Source: Variovorax paradoxus B4
Lineage (GTDB): Bacteria; Pseudomonadota; Gammaproteobacteria; Burkholderiales; Burkholderiaceae_C
DNA: 64,000 bases
Direction: 5' to 3'
Assembly (NCBI RefSeq): GCF_000463015.1
Contig: NC_022247.1
Span: 4,154,001-4,218,000, forward strand
In this document: in pieces, positions 36,887 through 47,414 of the stretch
Layout: each line of letters begins with the position of its first letter
How positions within the stretch are numbered: the first letter of the stretch is position 1
Made by a program: the position numbers and the translations under genes
The notes under the pieces: generated by a model
The model's database searches: none
What the model was told of the DNA's origin: nothing
What the model saw: only the letters and a program-made list of their open reading frames with translations

Positions 36887-37108
36887 ATGTCACGCCAATA
36901 CATCGACTGCCGCGAGTTTCCAAGCACGATGAACTGCAGTGTCGCGCTCTCCGCCGACTCCGAGAGCGAACTGCTCGAAGCCGCCGTCCAGCACGCCGTG
37001 GCCGTCCACGGCCATGCCGACACGCCGGAATTGCGCACGCAGCTCGCAAGCATGTTCAAGACCGGCACGCCGCCGCTGCAGGCGCCTGCGCAGGCGACCC
37101 CCGCCTGA
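36887..37108 (+). CDS. DUF1059 small protein
   Basis: This 73-aa protein has the DUF1059 pattern: an N-terminal YIDCREFPSTMNCSVALSA with two cysteines, then EAAVQHAVAVHGHADT with paired His residues, which may bind a metal. AGGAG lies nine bases before the ATG. The role of DUF1059 proteins is unknown to me. It stands alone 186 bases upstream of iorA. Confidence 0.75.
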   Translation: MSRQYIDCREFPSTMNCSVALSADSESELLEAAVQHAVAVHGHADTPELRTQLASMFKTGTPPLQAPAQATPA

Positions 37109-37294
37109 GGCTCCTGCGGGTTTCGGCCGCCGTCTCCGCACGGCGATGAATACCTTCGGGTGCTTTCGATGAGCACCCGTCGATGAAGTCCGGGCAACCC
37201 GGTCGATCGCTGCCCTGCCCGCCAAGCGCGCTTTCCGAAGTCGCGCTATGGTTCGCTGCCACCCACGGCGAACCCCAGAGAAAAGGCAGGGCCC

Positions 37295-37798
37295 ATGATC
37301 GATCTCAACATCAACGGCCAGTCCGTTGCCGTCAACGCGCCCGAGGACATGCCCCTGCTCTGGGCATTGCGCGACATCGTCGGCCTGACCGGCACCAAGT
37401 TCGGTTGCGGCATCGCCCAGTGCGGCGCCTGCACCGTGCACCTCGACGGCCAGCCCGTGCGCTCGTGCGTGCTGCCGGTCGGCTCGATCGGCAAGAAGGC
37501 CATCACCACCATCGAAGCCGTCTCGCAGACCCCTGCGGGCAAGAGCATCCAGAAGGCCTGGCTCGACGTCGACGTGGTGCAGTGCGGCTACTGCCAGTCC
37601 GGCCAGATCATGTCGGCGGCCGCGCTGATCCAGCGCACGCCCAACCCGAGCGACGCCGACATCGACCTGGCCATGTCGGGCAACGTCTGCCGGTGCTGTA
37701 CCTACTCGCGGATCCGCGCAGCCATCAAGCAGGCCGCGACCGGCAAGGCCGAAGTGCTGCAGTCGGTGGTCGCCATGCCGGCCAGGAGCGCATCGTGA
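37295..37798 (+). CDS. iorA: IorA-like (2Fe-2S) subunit of a molybdenum hydroxylase
   Basis: This 167-aa two-domain iron-sulfur protein has a plant-type ferredoxin domain ([20 protein letters not shown] near residue 30, with a later Cys in RSCVLP) and a helical domain with [10 protein letters not shown] near residue 100. The last cluster motif reads [12 protein letters not shown], where the family normally has CRCGTY. It transfers electrons from the Moco subunit. The stop overlaps the GTG of iorB. The family includes isoquinoline 1-oxidoreductase and membrane-linked aldehyde dehydrogenases; a cytochrome c gene follows, favouring an aldehyde-oxidising or N-heterocycle-hydroxylating periplasmic enzyme. 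Confidence 0.86.
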   Translation: MIDLNINGQSVAVNAPEDMPLLWALRDIVGLTGTKFGCGIAQCGACTVHLDGQPVRSCVLPVGSIGKKAITTIEAVSQTPAGKSIQKAWLDVDVVQCGYCQSGQIMSAAALIQRTPNPSDADIDLAMSGNVCRCCTYSRIRAAIKQAATGKAEVLQSVVAMPARSAS

Positions 37799-40053
37799 AG
37801 CCCGCCGCAGGCATCAGCCGGCGCAGCGCCCTGCAGGCCGGCGGCCTGGCGCTGGCCTTCACCTGGTTCGGCGCGGGCAAGGCCTTTGCGGCGATCAGCC
37901 CCAGGCAGCAACCGGGCGACGCGGCCGCCGCGCTCGCGGACGGCAATCCGGCATTCGCGCCGAATGCCTTTGTCCGCATCGATGCCGACGGCGGCGTGCG
38001 CCTCGTGATGCCGATGGCCGAGATGGGCCAGGCGATCTACACCGGCTCGGCGATGCTGCTGGCCGAGGAACTCGGCGTGGAGCTCGACCAGGTGCGCGTG
38101 GAGCATTCGCCGCCGAACGAGGCGCTCTACGGCATGCCGCTGCTCGGCGGCCAGATCACCGGCGGCTCGACCAGCACGCGCGGCACCTACGGCGTGCTGC
38201 GCGAGGCAGGCGCCGTGGCGCGCACGCTGCTGGTGAGTGCGGCCGCAGAGCAGTGGAAGGTCGACCCTGAGAGCTGCACGGTCGCACGCGGCGTGGTGAG
38301 CCATGCGGCATCCAACCGGCAGCTCGGCTTCGGCGCACTTGCCAGTGCGGCCGCAAAGCTGCCGATGCCGGAAAAAGTGACGCTGAAGGAGCCGAAGGAT
38401 TTCAAGCTGATCGGCCAGCCGCTGCGGCGTGTCGATTCGGCCGGCAAGGTCAACGGTTCCACGCAGTTCGGCATCGACGTCCGCTTGCCGGGCATGAAGG
38501 TGGCGACGGTCAGGGCCTGCCCCACGCTCGGGGGCGTGCTGGCCTCGGTGGACGACAAGGCGGCGCGCGCGATTCCCGGCGTGATCGACGTGCTGCGCAT
38601 CAAGGACGCGGTGGCCGTGGTGGGCGAGCATTTCTGGGCCGCCAAGCGGGGCCTCGATGCATTGACCATCCAGTGGACGCCGGGGCAGAACGCCGCGCTC
38701 ACCACGCTGCAGCTGCGCGCGGCGCTGGCCAATGCGCTGGCGAAGGACAAGGCCATCCTCGGCAAGGAAACCGGCAAGCGGCCCGAGGGCACGCTGGTGC
38801 AGGCCACCTATGACCTGCCGATGCTGGCCCACGCGACCATGGAGCCGCTCAACACCACAGTGCACGTGCGGCCCGACCAGTGCGAGATCTGGGTCGGCAC
38901 GCAGGTGCCGACGCGCTGCGTGAGCGCCGCGGCCAAGATCGCGGGCGTTGCCGAAGACAAGGTCGTGCTGCACAACCAGTACCTGGGCGGCGGCTTCGGC
39001 CGACGGCTGGAGACCGATTCGGTCGAGCAGGCCGTGGCCTTCGCCAAGCAGGTGCCCTACCCGCTCAAGGTGGTGTGGACGCGCGAGGAAGACATCCGCC
39101 ACGACATCGTGCGCCCGATGTACCACGACGACATCTCGGCCGTGGTCGACAGCGACGGCCATATCCTCTGGTTCGGCGACCGCATCGCGGGCGGCACGGT
39201 GCTGGGCCGCTGGGCCCCCGCCTTCATGGGCAAGGACGGCATGGACAGCGACCTGATCGAATGCGTCGCCGAGCCTTGCTACGACCTGCCGAACCTCAAG
39301 GTCGAGTGGGTGCGGCACGACATGCCGAGCGGCCTGAACGTCGGCTGGTGGCGCGGCGTGGGGCCGACGCACAACCTCTTCGTGATGGAGAGTTTCATCG
39401 ACGAGCTGGCGCACCGCGCGAAAAAAGACCCCGTGGCCTACCGGCGCGCCATGCTGAAGAAGAACCCGCGCACGCTCGCGGTGCTCGACCTGGCGGCCGG
39501 CAAGATCGGCTGGGGCCAAGGCGCGCTGGCGGCGCGCGTCGGGCGCGGCGTGGCCGTGGGCGATGCCTTCGGCAGCCGCGTGTGCGCCATCGTCGAGGCC
39601 GAGGTCACGCCGCAGGGCGAAGTGCGCATGCGGCGCGCGGTGGTCGCGGTCGATTGCGGCATTGCCGTGAACGCAGGTTCCATCGAGGCGCAGATCCAGG
39701 GCGGGCTGCTGTTCGGGCTGAGCGCGGCGCTCTTCAGCGAGATCACGCTGCGCGAGGGGGCCATCGAGCAGAGCAACTTCCACGACTACCGGATGCTGCG
39801 CATCAACGAAGCGCCGCCGGTCGAGGTCCACACCGTCAAGAGCGGCGAAGCGCCCGGCGGGCTCGGCGAAGTCGGCACCGCCATCGCCGCGCCAGCGCTG
39901 GCCAACGCGATCTTCGCGGCCACGGGCGTGCGACTGCGCGCGCTGCCGGTGAACCGTGCGCTGCTGGCGCAGGACAAGGAGGCGCTGAAGAAAAAGATCG
40001 CCGACTCCGGGTTCAGCGGGTCCAACGGGCTCGACGCAAGGAGCGCAGCATGA
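37795..40053 (+). CDS. iorB: IorB-like molybdopterin subunit with Tat signal
   Basis: This 752-aa large subunit is of the IorB branch of the xanthine-oxidase family. It starts at a GTG overlapping the iorA stop and carries a twin-arginine signal ([15 protein letters not shown], residues 7-21), so the complex is exported folded to the periplasm. It has two aldehyde-oxidase-type Moco domains, the motif [13 protein letters not shown] near residue 400, and a C-terminal [14 protein letters not shown] whose Glu (about residue 692) is the catalytic base. The downstream triheme cytochrome c (overlapping) is the expected electron acceptor. The substrate is unknown: aldehyde or N-heterocycle. Confidence 0.86.
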   Translation: MKPAAGISRRSALQAGGLALAFTWFGAGKAFAAISPRQQPGDAAAALADGNPAFAPNAFVRIDADGGVRLVMPMAEMGQAIYTGSAMLLAEELGVELDQVRVEHSPPNEALYGMPLLGGQITGGSTSTRGTYGVLREAGAVARTLLVSAAAEQWKVDPESCTVARGVVSHAASNRQLGFGALASAAAKLPMPEKVTLKEPKDFKLIGQPLRRVDSAGKVNGSTQFGIDVRLPGMKVATVRACPTLGGVLASVDDKAARAIPGVIDVLRIKDAVAVVGEHFWAAKRGLDALTIQWTPGQNAALTTLQLRAALANALAKDKAILGKETGKRPEGTLVQATYDLPMLAHATMEPLNTTVHVRPDQCEIWVGTQVPTRCVSAAAKIAGVAEDKVVLHNQYLGGGFGRRLETDSVEQAVAFAKQVPYPLKVVWTREEDIRHDIVRPMYHDDISAVVDSDGHILWFGDRIAGGTVLGRWAPAFMGKDGMDSDLIECVAEPCYDLPNLKVEWVRHDMPSGLNVGWWRGVGPTHNLFVMESFIDELAHRAKKDPVAYRRAMLKKNPRTLAVLDLAAGKIGWGQGALAARVGRGVAVGDAFGSRVCAIVEAEVTPQGEVRMRRAVVAVDCGIAVNAGSIEAQIQGGLLFGLSAALFSEITLREGAIEQSNFHDYRMLRINEAPPVEVHTVKSGEAPGGLGEVGTAIAAPALANAIFAATGVRLRALPVNRALLAQDKEALKKKIADSGFSGSNGLDARSAA

Positions 40054-41357
40054 AGCGGCTATTCAACGTGCTGGTGGCGGTGTTCGTCGTGGGCGCGGCG
40101 CTGTATTTCTTCCTGAACCGCACCGACAAGTCCGAAGGCGAGGCACCGGTGCTGGCCGGCGCGCCCAGCGCTGCAGCGCTGCTCGTGCGCGGCGAATACC
40201 TCACCAAGGCGGCCGACTGCATCGCATGCCACACGGTGCCCGGCGGCAAGGGACAGCCCTTCGCGGGCGGCCTGCCCTTCGTGCTGCCTTTCGGCACGAT
40301 CTACTCGTCGAACATCACCGCGGACCCGGAAACGGGCATCGGCAAATGGAGCGACGACGACTTCGTGCGCGCGCTGCACGACGGCGTGCGCGCGGACGGA
40401 AAACGCCTGTACCCGGCGTTCCCGTACACCTCGTACACCGCGCTGAGCCGCAATGACGTGCTCGCGATCAAGGCCTACCTGTTCAGCCTGCCCAAGGTGA
40501 GCCAGCCGAACAGGGAGGCCGACCTGGGCTTCCCGTTCAACCAGCGCTGGGCGATGGGTTTCTGGAACGCGGCCTTCTTCAAGAGCAGCCGCTTCGAGGC
40601 CGACGCGTCGAAGCCGCCTGCGTGGAACCAGGGCAAATACCTCGCCACGGCGCTCGGCCACTGCGCGGAATGCCATACGCCGCGCAACTTCGCCTTCGCG
40701 ATGGATGCGGGCAACAACCTTGCGGGCGAATCGATCCAGGGCTGGCGCGCCTACAACATCACCTCGGATGCGAAGAACGGCATCGGCGCCTGGAGCGATG
40801 CCGAGATTGCCTCGTACCTGACGACCGGCCACGCCGAGGGCCGCAGCTCGGCCTCGGGGCCGATGGGCGAGGCGGTGGAGCACAGCCTGCAGTACCTGAA
40901 GCCGGAGGACGCTTCGGCGCTCGTGAGCTATCTGCGCACGGTGCCCGCGAAGGCCGGCAAAAACCCGATCGAAGTCGATGCGAAGGCGCCATGGGCCGTG
41001 GCCGCGAGCGCGGCAGCGCCCGCCGCCAACACGGCAGAGGGCCACGAGCAAGGGCTCAGGCTCTTCGCGGCGGCGTGCGCGAGCTGCCACCAATGGAACG
41101 GACAAGGCCAGCAGAGCACCAACGCGTCGCTGCTGGGGACGCGCGGCGTGAACGACCCGGACGGCTCCAACGTCACGCAGATGATCCTGCAAGGCGTGAA
41201 GATGCGCGTGCGCGACCAGGAGGTCTACATGCCGGCGTTCGGCAAGGCCTACACGGACACCGAGGTCGCGGCGCTCGCCAACTACGTCATCGCGCAGTTC
41301 GGGAACAAGCAGGGCACGGTGACCCCGGAGTTCGTGGCGAAGCAGCGCGCACGCTAG
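40050..41357 (+). CDS. Triheme cytochrome c subunit (AdhB-like)
   Basis: This 435-aa membrane-anchored cytochrome has one N-terminal hydrophobic helix (LFNVLVAVFVVGAALYFFL) and three heme c sites: CIACH at residue 57, CAECH at 205 and CASCH at 343. The layout matches the cytochrome subunit of membrane alcohol and aldehyde dehydrogenases, which pass electrons to quinone or the respiratory chain. It overlaps iorB by four bases, completing an iorA-iorB-cytochrome operon. Confidence 0.9.
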   Translation: MKRLFNVLVAVFVVGAALYFFLNRTDKSEGEAPVLAGAPSAAALLVRGEYLTKAADCIACHTVPGGKGQPFAGGLPFVLPFGTIYSSNITADPETGIGKWSDDDFVRALHDGVRADGKRLYPAFPYTSYTALSRNDVLAIKAYLFSLPKVSQPNREADLGFPFNQRWAMGFWNAAFFKSSRFEADASKPPAWNQGKYLATALGHCAECHTPRNFAFAMDAGNNLAGESIQGWRAYNITSDAKNGIGAWSDAEIASYLTTGHAEGRSSASGPMGEAVEHSLQYLKPEDASALVSYLRTVPAKAGKNPIEVDAKAPWAVAASAAAPAANTAEGHEQGLRLFAAACASCHQWNGQGQQSTNASLLGTRGVNDPDGSNVTQMILQGVKMRVRDQEVYMPAFGKAYTDTEVAALANYVIAQFGNKQGTVTPEFVAKQRAR

Positions 41358-41427
41358 AGAGGCGAAACCGGGGGGATGCCCCTACGGCCTGCGGCCCCTC
41401 CCCCGATGCTGGAACAATGCGTCCACC

Positions 41428-42456
41428 ATGGACGGCCTCGATCTCATCAAAACATTCCGTGAAGTCGCGTTCCGGCGCAGCTTCTCCCGCGCAGCCATTT
41501 CGCTCGGCATGTCGAAGGCCACGGTCAGCCGCTACGTGGCCGAGCTCGAGACGCGCAGCGGCGTGCGCCTGCTCAACCGCTCCACCCGTTCGCTGAGCCT
41601 GACGGATGCCGGCCAGGTGCTGCTCGACCGCAGCACCGAGCTGGTGGCCATGGCCGAGAACACGCTGAACGACCTGCAGGCCCACGGCTCGCACCCCCAG
41701 GGGCGGCTGCGCATGAGCGCGCCGCACGGGCTGATCGCGGGCTGGCTGTCCGACGTGATCGCCGAGTTCATCAAGCTCTACCCCGACGTGTACGTGAGCC
41801 TGGTGTTCACCAACAGCGAGATCGACCTGATCGAGGAAGGCATCGACATCCACCTGACGGGCGGGCGCATCGACGACATGAACCTGATCGTGCGCCGGCT
41901 GGTGCCGTTCGACATGGTGGTCTGCGCGAGCCCGGCCTACTGGGCCCGGCGCGGCATTCCCAGGGTGCCCGAAGACCTGGGCCGCCACGACGTGCTGAGC
42001 TATTCGGCCAAGCCCACCACCCACCTGCCCTTCGAGATCGCCGGCAAGCCGGTCGACGTGCCGGTGCACAGCCGCATGGAGGCCAACGATGCCGTCGCGC
42101 TCATCGAGCTGGCGCTGCGCGGCGCTGGCGTGGCCTACGTGCCCGAGCCGCTGGCGCAGTCGCACCTGGAGCGCGGCGCGCTGGTGCCGGTGCTGCGCGA
42201 GCACATGCCGCGCGACCACTGGCTGTATGCCGCCTACTCGCAGCGCCGGCACAACAGCGCCGCGATGCGCACCATGCTCGACTTTCTCGAGCAGTCGATG
42301 GTTCAGCACGGCAATCCGCCCGCGATGCCGCCCCTGCCGCCCGCATCGCAGGTGCTGGCTTCTTCGTCTACATGCGCCCTTTCCAGGGCACCAGACGCCG
42401 CTCGAGCCACCGCATCAGCAGGTCGAACAGATAGGCCACCACGCCAATCACGATGA
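41428..42456 (+). CDS. LysR-family regulator with C-terminal extension overlapping tauC
   Basis: This 342-aa LysR-type regulator has an N-terminal helix-turn-helix (LIKTFREVAFRRSFSRAAISLGM, KATVSRYVAELETRSGVRLLNRSTRSLSLTDAG) and a standard effector domain (GRLRMSAPHGLIAGW near residue 91). The normal domain ends near residue 298. About 44 further residues (rich in Ala, Pro, Ser and Arg) lead to a stop inside the convergent tauC, an overlap of 89 bases. It lies 70 bases after the cytochrome gene and may regulate iorAB or the tau genes. Confidence 0.84.
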   Translation: MDGLDLIKTFREVAFRRSFSRAAISLGMSKATVSRYVAELETRSGVRLLNRSTRSLSLTDAGQVLLDRSTELVAMAENTLNDLQAHGSHPQGRLRMSAPHGLIAGWLSDVIAEFIKLYPDVYVSLVFTNSEIDLIEEGIDIHLTGGRIDDMNLIVRRLVPFDMVVCASPAYWARRGIPRVPEDLGRHDVLSYSAKPTTHLPFEIAGKPVDVPVHSRMEANDAVALIELALRGAGVAYVPEPLAQSHLERGALVPVLREHMPRDHWLYAAYSQRRHNSAAMRTMLDFLEQSMVQHGNPPAMPPLPPASQVLASSSTCALSRAPDAARATASAGRTDRPPRQSR

Positions 42457-43252
42457 TGCCCATGATGACGATGTCGGTACGCAGGAAGTTCGACGCGTTC
42501 AGCACCATCTGGCCCAGGCCCATGTTGGCCGCCACCATCTCGGCCGCCACCAGCGTGGTCCAGCCGAAGCCGATGGCAATGCGCATGCCCACCAGGATGT
42601 CGGGAAGCGCCGACGGCAATATGACGTGCCGGATCACCTGCATGTAGCTCGCGCCCATCGAATACGCGGCGTTGATCTGCTCCTGCGACGCGCTGCGCAT
42701 GCCCGAGCGCGCGGCCAGCGCCAGCGGCGCGAAGCAGCTCAGGAAGATCAGCAGCACCTTGGGCAGCTCGTCGATGCCGAACCAGATGATGATCAGCGGC
42801 AGGTAGGCCAGCGGCGGCAGCGGCCGGTAGAACTCCAGCGGCGGATCGAAGATGCCGCGCCAGAAGCGGCTCATGCCCATCGCAATGCCCACCGGAATTG
42901 CGGTGATGCAGGCCAGCAGGAACGCCGAGAACACGCGGAACATGCTCGCGAGGAAGTGCTGCCACAGCGGCTTGTCGTTGGCCTGGCCCGTGAGGTATTC
43001 GTAGAACTGCTGGAACACCGCCTGCGGCGTCGGCAGGAACAGCGGCTTGACCCAGCCCATGTTGGTCACCAGGAACCACAGCGCGACCAGCGCCGCCACC
43101 GTGACCACGCTGATGGTCACGCTCGAGCCCTCGCCCGGCACCTTGAAGGCGCTGGTCTTGAGCTTGGCGCCGGCCGGTGGAGGCGGCGGTGCGGCGGGCT
43201 TGGGGGGCGGTGTCATGACGGCGGCAGGCGTTGCGATGGTGGCCTCAGGCAT
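42368..43252 (-). CDS. tauC: TauC-like ABC transporter permease
   Basis: This 294-aa inner-membrane permease is of the nitrate/sulfonate/taurine (SsuC/TauC) type. The Pro/Ala-rich cytoplasmic N-terminus (about 35 residues) precedes six transmembrane segments. The EAA loop that docks the ATPase reads [28 protein letters not shown] near residue 190. It overlaps the ATPase gene by eight bases. The 3' end is shared with the convergent LysR gene. Confidence 0.87.
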   Translation of the reverse strand: MPEATIATPAAVMTPPPKPAAPPPPPAGAKLKTSAFKVPGEGSSVTISVVTVAALVALWFLVTNMGWVKPLFLPTPQAVFQQFYEYLTGQANDKPLWQHFLASMFRVFSAFLLACITAIPVGIAMGMSRFWRGIFDPPLEFYRPLPPLAYLPLIIIWFGIDELPKVLLIFLSCFAPLALAARSGMRSASQEQINAAYSMGASYMQVIRHVILPSALPDILVGMRIAIGFGWTTLVAAEMVAANMGLGQMVLNASNFLRTDIVIMGIIVIGVVAYLFDLLMRWLERRLVPWKGRM

Positions 43253-44033
43253 GTGCAGCCTCGCGATGATGAATGATCGAAAGAACCTCTTCGCGCATGC
43301 GGATGAATTCGGGCTCCGACTTCACCTTGCGCGAATCGCCATGCGACAGGAACTGGCGCGAGAACGGAACCTCGTCGTACACGTGCGAGATGCGCCCCGG
43401 ACTCGGGCTCATCACGATCAGCCGCGTGGCCAGGAACAGCGCCTCCTCGACCGAATGGGTGATGAAGAACACCATCTTGTTCGACTTGGACCAGGCCTTG
43501 AGCAGGATCTCCTGCACCTGTTCGCGCGTGAACGCGTCGAGCGCGCCCATGGGCTCGTCCATCAGCAGCACGGCCGGGTCGCTGGCCAGCGCGCGTGCAA
43601 TGCCCACGCGCTGCTGCATGCCGCCCGAGAGTTCGTACACCGCGCGCTCCGCGTACTGCTGCAGGCCCACGAGCGCGAGCTTTTCTTCCGCGATGCGGTC
43701 GCGCTCGGCCTTGCCCAAGCCGGCGAGGCGCAAGCCCAGCGCCACGTTGTCGCGCACGTTGAGCCACGGCATCAGCGCATGCTTCTGGAACACCACGCCG
43801 CGGTCGGCACCGGGGCCGACCACGGGTTTGCCGTCGAGCAGGATGTCGCCGGTGGAAGGCGGCAGGAAGCCCGCAATGCTGTTGAGCAGCGTGGTCTTGC
43901 CGCAGCCCGATGCGCCGAGCGCCACGACGAAATCACCGTCGCGCATCGTGAGGTTGACCGGCGCCAGCGCCTGCAGCGTGCCACCCTTGACGGCATAGTT
44001 GACCGTGAGGTCCCGGATGTCGAGCGTTGGCAT
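43245..44033 (-). CDS. tauB: TauB/SsuB-like ABC transporter ATPase
   Basis: This 262-aa ATP-binding protein has Walker [10 protein letters not shown] near residue 39, the Q-loop [10 protein letters not shown], the ABC signature [15 protein letters not shown], Walker [13 protein letters not shown] and switch His in [10 protein letters not shown]. The Q-loop and the ALDAFTREQ sequence are typical of the TauB/SsuB group that drives taurine and alkanesulfonate uptake. The ATG at 44033 follows the tauA stop by five bases. Confidence 0.9.
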   Translation of the reverse strand: MPTLDIRDLTVNYAVKGGTLQALAPVNLTMRDGDFVVALGASGCGKTTLLNSIAGFLPPSTGDILLDGKPVVGPGADRGVVFQKHALMPWLNVRDNVALGLRLAGLGKAERDRIAEEKLALVGLQQYAERAVYELSGGMQQRVGIARALASDPAVLLMDEPMGALDAFTREQVQEILLKAWSKSNKMVFFITHSVEEALFLATRLIVMSPSPGRISHVYDEVPFSRQFLSHGDSRKVKSEPEFIRMREEVLSIIHHREAAHA

Positions 44034-44038
44034 GCGGC

Positions 44039-45061
44039 TTACTTCCCCATGGCTTTCTCGACATAGGCCGTGGTCACGAAGGCGCTGTAGTCGGGCTTGA
44101 CCTCCTGCACCCGGCCCTGCTCCTTCAGGAACGCCGCCGTGCCCGCCATCGCCTTGGCCGCGCCGCCGCCCAGCCACGTGGGCGAGACCTGCTCGGCCAT
44201 GGTCGGGAAGGTGTAGAGCGCCATCGCCGCCGACACGTCCTTCGGATCGGCCTTGGTCCACTTGGCCATCGCCTTGGTCTGCGGCGAATCGGGCGTCCAG
44301 CTCTTGCCGCTGGCCTTGTATTCCTCGTTCGCGCGGTTGAGCGCCTTCACAAAGGCGATCATGAACGGTTCGTTGGCCGCGGCCCACTTGGCGTTGACCA
44401 CGATGCCCTCGAAGGTGGGCGCGCCGCGCTTGCCGATGCTGCCCGAGGTGGCGATGGTCTTGCCCGTGCCCTTGATCTTGGAAAGCACCGGATCCCAGAT
44501 GAAAGTGGCGTCGATGTCGCCGCGCTCCCAGGCCGCCGCGATCTCGGGCGGGCGCATGTTCATCACGTTGACGCTCTTGGGGTCGACGCCGTCCATCTTC
44601 ATGCCGGCCATGAGCTGGTAGTGCGCGGTCGAGACGAACGGCGTGGCCACCTTCTTGCCGGCCAGGTCCTTCATGCTGTTGATGCCCGAGGCGTTGCGCG
44701 CAATGAGCGCTTCCGCATTCGCGATGTCGGCCGATATCCAGAAGAGCTTGATGTCCTGCCCCTGGCTGGCCGCGGCCGTGAGCGGGCTGGAGCCGGTTTC
44801 GCCCATCTGCACGTCGCCCGACGCCATGGCCCGGATCACGTCGCCGCCGCCGGAGAACATGCGCCAGTTGATCTTGTAGCCCGTGGCTTTTTCGACCTCG
44901 CCGGACTCCATGACGAGGCGCAAGGGAACCAGCATGTCCTGGTGGGCGAAGGTGAGCTCCTTGGCCTGCTGCGCGAACGCGGCGCCGCTGCTCATCATCA
45001 TCAGCATCGCGGCGGCTGCGAGCGCTGCGGATTTCAGGGAAAGACGTCGGGGCATGGTCAT
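44039..45061 (-). CDS. tauA: TauA-like periplasmic sulfonate-binding protein
   Basis: This 340-aa binding protein has a Sec signal peptide ([13 protein letters not shown], cleavage near residue 30). The mature part is of the taurine/sulfonate/nitrate type: [36 protein letters not shown] and [17 protein letters not shown] are TauA-like. The start at 45061 has GGAG about nine bases upstream and gives a normal signal peptide. It is the first gene of tauABC. Taurine is the likely ligand, but no taurine dioxygenase or dehydrogenase is in the window; feeding of the Xsc route would need one elsewhere. Confidence 0.87.
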   Translation of the reverse strand: MTMPRRLSLKSAALAAAAMLMMMSSGAAFAQQAKELTFAHQDMLVPLRLVMESGEVEKATGYKINWRMFSGGGDVIRAMASGDVQMGETGSSPLTAAASQGQDIKLFWISADIANAEALIARNASGINSMKDLAGKKVATPFVSTAHYQLMAGMKMDGVDPKSVNVMNMRPPEIAAAWERGDIDATFIWDPVLSKIKGTGKTIATSGSIGKRGAPTFEGIVVNAKWAAANEPFMIAFVKALNRANEEYKASGKSWTPDSPQTKAMAKWTKADPKDVSAAMALYTFPTMAEQVSPTWLGGGAAKAMAGTAAFLKEQGRVQEVKPDYSAFVTTAYVEKAMGK

Positions 45062-45206
45062 CTGTTTTCTCCTGTGGGTGAATCTGGGCGGACTTTGCAC
45101 CTGTTGTCTCTTTGCAGAAAGTACCAGCGCTGTGGGGGGTATGGAGCCAGCTTGTCGGTGAATACCCTTGTTCTGGTGCGAGTGCACGGGAGCGGTGCGT
45201 TTTTTG

Positions 45207-45775
45207 GGGTTCGGGGGCCGGGTCTCGCCCCGGCGGGCGACTCACTTTCTTTGCTTCGCCAAAGAAAGTAAGCAAAGAAAGGCGACCCCTACTGTCTGCG
45301 TCCCTCCGCTTCGCTGCGGGCAACCTGCGGTGCTCGACTCCGGCGGGGGTCCGCAGAACTCGCTTCGCTCAAACAGCTGCGGCCCTGACCCCGCCTCCAT
45401 CTGCGCTCCTCGGCGCAGCCAGAAGGGGTGGAAGCGGGCGGCCTTCGCTTCGCTCGGCCCCAACACCAACAGCCCAATACCAACCACCGCAGGCGCTGCG
45501 CGCCTGCGGTGGCCTGGTGGCCGAGCGAAGCAAAGGCCCGTGTGGTTTGCCCTCCCCTCTGTATGCGCCGAGGAGCGGAGCGTTTCGCGGATCAGGGCTC
45601 GCCCTTGTTTGAGCGAAGCGAGTTTGGGCGAGACCCCGCGAAACGTGAGCACCGCAGGTTGCCCGCAGCGAAGCGGAGGGTCGCAGACAGTGGGGTCGCC
45701 TTTCTTTTGCCTACGTTTCTTTGGCGAAGCAAAGAAACGTAGGTCGCCCGCCGGGGCGAGACCCGGCCCCGGAAC
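45207..45775. repeat. 569-bp imperfect palindrome between mocR and tauA
   Basis: This fills most of the 714-base gap upstream of tauA. The two arms (roughly 45207-45480 and 45515-45775) are reverse complements over most of their length and meet at a GC hairpin CCACCGCAGGCG/CGCCTGCGGTGG near 45485-45513. Each arm contains its own small hairpin built on CTTTGCTTCGCCAAAG (45248-45265 and 45718-45735). The right edge abuts the mocR stop codon. It has no credible coding content. The remaining 145 bases (45062-45206) form the tauA leader, where I see only the ribosome site. Confidence 0.85.
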
Positions 45776-47296
45776 TCAATGCGCCCTCAACTCCCCCCGA
45801 GCCAACGCCAACTCCCCAACAGCCATCCCCAAGGCCTGAATCCCCAACGAAATCTGCGAAGCCGCAATGGACGACAACCTCAGCCGAAAAAACGGACACG
45901 GATAAGGCGGCTTCGCAAAGAACACATCCCCCGCTTCGATCAGCACCCCATGGCTGCGAGCCATCAGCGACAACTCGCCCGCGTCGACCCACGCCGGCGC
46001 CCGCACCCAGATCGACGCCCCGCCCTGCGGCAGCGTGAACTCGAACTCGGGCAGATGCTCGCGCAGCGCCTTGGCCGCGAGCGCAAGCCGCTCCTGCATT
46101 GCATGGTTCACCCGCCGCGCATGCGACTCGTGGTGCCCCAGCGAAAGGAACAGCGCATACGCATGCTGCAGAAAGGCGCTCGGATGCCGAACCATCGCAT
46201 GCCGTATGCCGCGCAGCTCCTTGATCAGCGCGCGCGGCGCCACGATGAAGCCGAGCCGCAGCGCAGGCGAAAGGCTCTTCGAGACCGAGCCCACGTAGAT
46301 CACGCGCCCGGTCTTGTCCAGGCTCTTGAGCGCCGGCATCGGCGTGCCTTCGTACAGGTTCTCGGCCTCGTAGTCGTCCTCGATGATCACGAAGTCCTGC
46401 AGCTCGGCCTTGCGCAGCAGCCACTGCCTGCGCTCCAGGCTCAGCGTGGCGGTGGTCGGGCTCTGGTGCGAAGGGGTCACGAAGAGGTAGTCGGCCGCGG
46501 GCAGCGCATCGACCACCAGGCCCTCCTCGTCCACGGCCACCTCGACCCACTTGGGGTTGCGCATCGAGAAGCTGTTGCGCGCATGCGGATGGCCGGGCTC
46601 TTCCAGGCCGACGCGGGTGTGCTCGTCGAACAGTGCATCGGCCAGCAGGTAGTAGGCGTGCTGCGCGCCGAGCGTCACCAGGATTTCTTCCTTCAGCGCG
46701 AACACGCCGCGCTTGGGCAGCAAGCGCGTGCGGATCTGCTCGATCAGGTCGGGCACGTCGTCGGTCTCGAAGTCGGGCGTCCAATGCGGCAGCTGCGAGC
46801 GCGCCAGGCTGCGCGCACAGCACTCGCGAAAATCCTCGGTCGGGAAAAGCAGCGGGTCGTAGTTGCCGTAGACGAACGGAAACGGATAGTCCCGCCAGCG
46901 GTCAGGCTTCGACAGCGTGGGCTTGTCGAGCAGCGAGCGCAGCACGCGCCCCGACCAGTCGGGCGGCTGGCTGGCCTGGCCGCTACGGCCCACCAGCGGC
47001 TCGGCATGCGCAGCCGACAGCGGCCGCGCGTTGCGCGCCACGAACACGCCGCTGCGCGGACGCGCTTCCAGAAACCCTTCGTCGATCAGCTGCAGGTAGG
47101 CCGAAGTGACGGTGTTGCGGCTCAACCCCAGCAGCGCGGCAAGCTCGCGCGACGAGGGCAGCGAGGCGCCGGCGCTCAGGTGGTCTTCCAGGATGGCCTG
47201 CACCACGGCGGCGCGCAGACGGGCCTGCAGCGGCAAGGCGGGCTGGTCGGGCAGCGCGAAGAGCTGCGCCCATTGAGTAGCTCTAGGGTTGGCCAT
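45776..47296 (-). CDS. MocR/PdxR-type GntR regulator with aminotransferase domain
   Basis: This 506-aa chimeric regulator has an N-terminal GntR winged helix (LPSSRELAALLGLSRNTVTSAYLQLIDEGFLEARPRSG) and a C-terminal type-I aminotransferase-like domain that binds PLP. The PLP Lys is in YVGSVSKSLSPALRLGF near residue 320, and EDDYEAENLYEG supplies the family acidic residues. MocR proteins include TauR (taurine) and PdxR. It could govern tauABC downstream on the same strand or the divergent NTF2/oxidoreductase genes. The 118-base divergent gap holds inverted hexamers TAGGGC (47311) and GCCCTA (47355). Confidence 0.88.
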   Translation of the reverse strand: MANPRATQWAQLFALPDQPALPLQARLRAAVVQAILEDHLSAGASLPSSRELAALLGLSRNTVTSAYLQLIDEGFLEARPRSGVFVARNARPLSAAHAEPLVGRSGQASQPPDWSGRVLRSLLDKPTLSKPDRWRDYPFPFVYGNYDPLLFPTEDFRECCARSLARSQLPHWTPDFETDDVPDLIEQIRTRLLPKRGVFALKEEILVTLGAQHAYYLLADALFDEHTRVGLEEPGHPHARNSFSMRNPKWVEVAVDEEGLVVDALPAADYLFVTPSHQSPTTATLSLERRQWLLRKAELQDFVIIEDDYEAENLYEGTPMPALKSLDKTGRVIYVGSVSKSLSPALRLGFIVAPRALIKELRGIRHAMVRHPSAFLQHAYALFLSLGHHESHARRVNHAMQERLALAAKALREHLPEFEFTLPQGGASIWVRAPAWVDAGELSLMARSHGVLIEAGDVFFAKPPYPCPFFRLRLSSIAASQISLGIQALGMAVGELALARGELRAH

Positions 47297-47414
47297 GGTG
47301 CGCCGCAGTTTAGGGCAAGCGCGGCGTTCTGGCTCGGTCGAATCCCCGCATCTGGCCCTATCGCGCGGGCGGCGGGCTGCCTACGCTTGCGGCATTCAAT
47401 CCCGGAGCTCCCGC

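Noticed and set aside
45168..45839. Open frames across the 45.2-45.8 kb gap
   Set aside because: They follow the arms of the long palindrome on both strands and show no protein family features.
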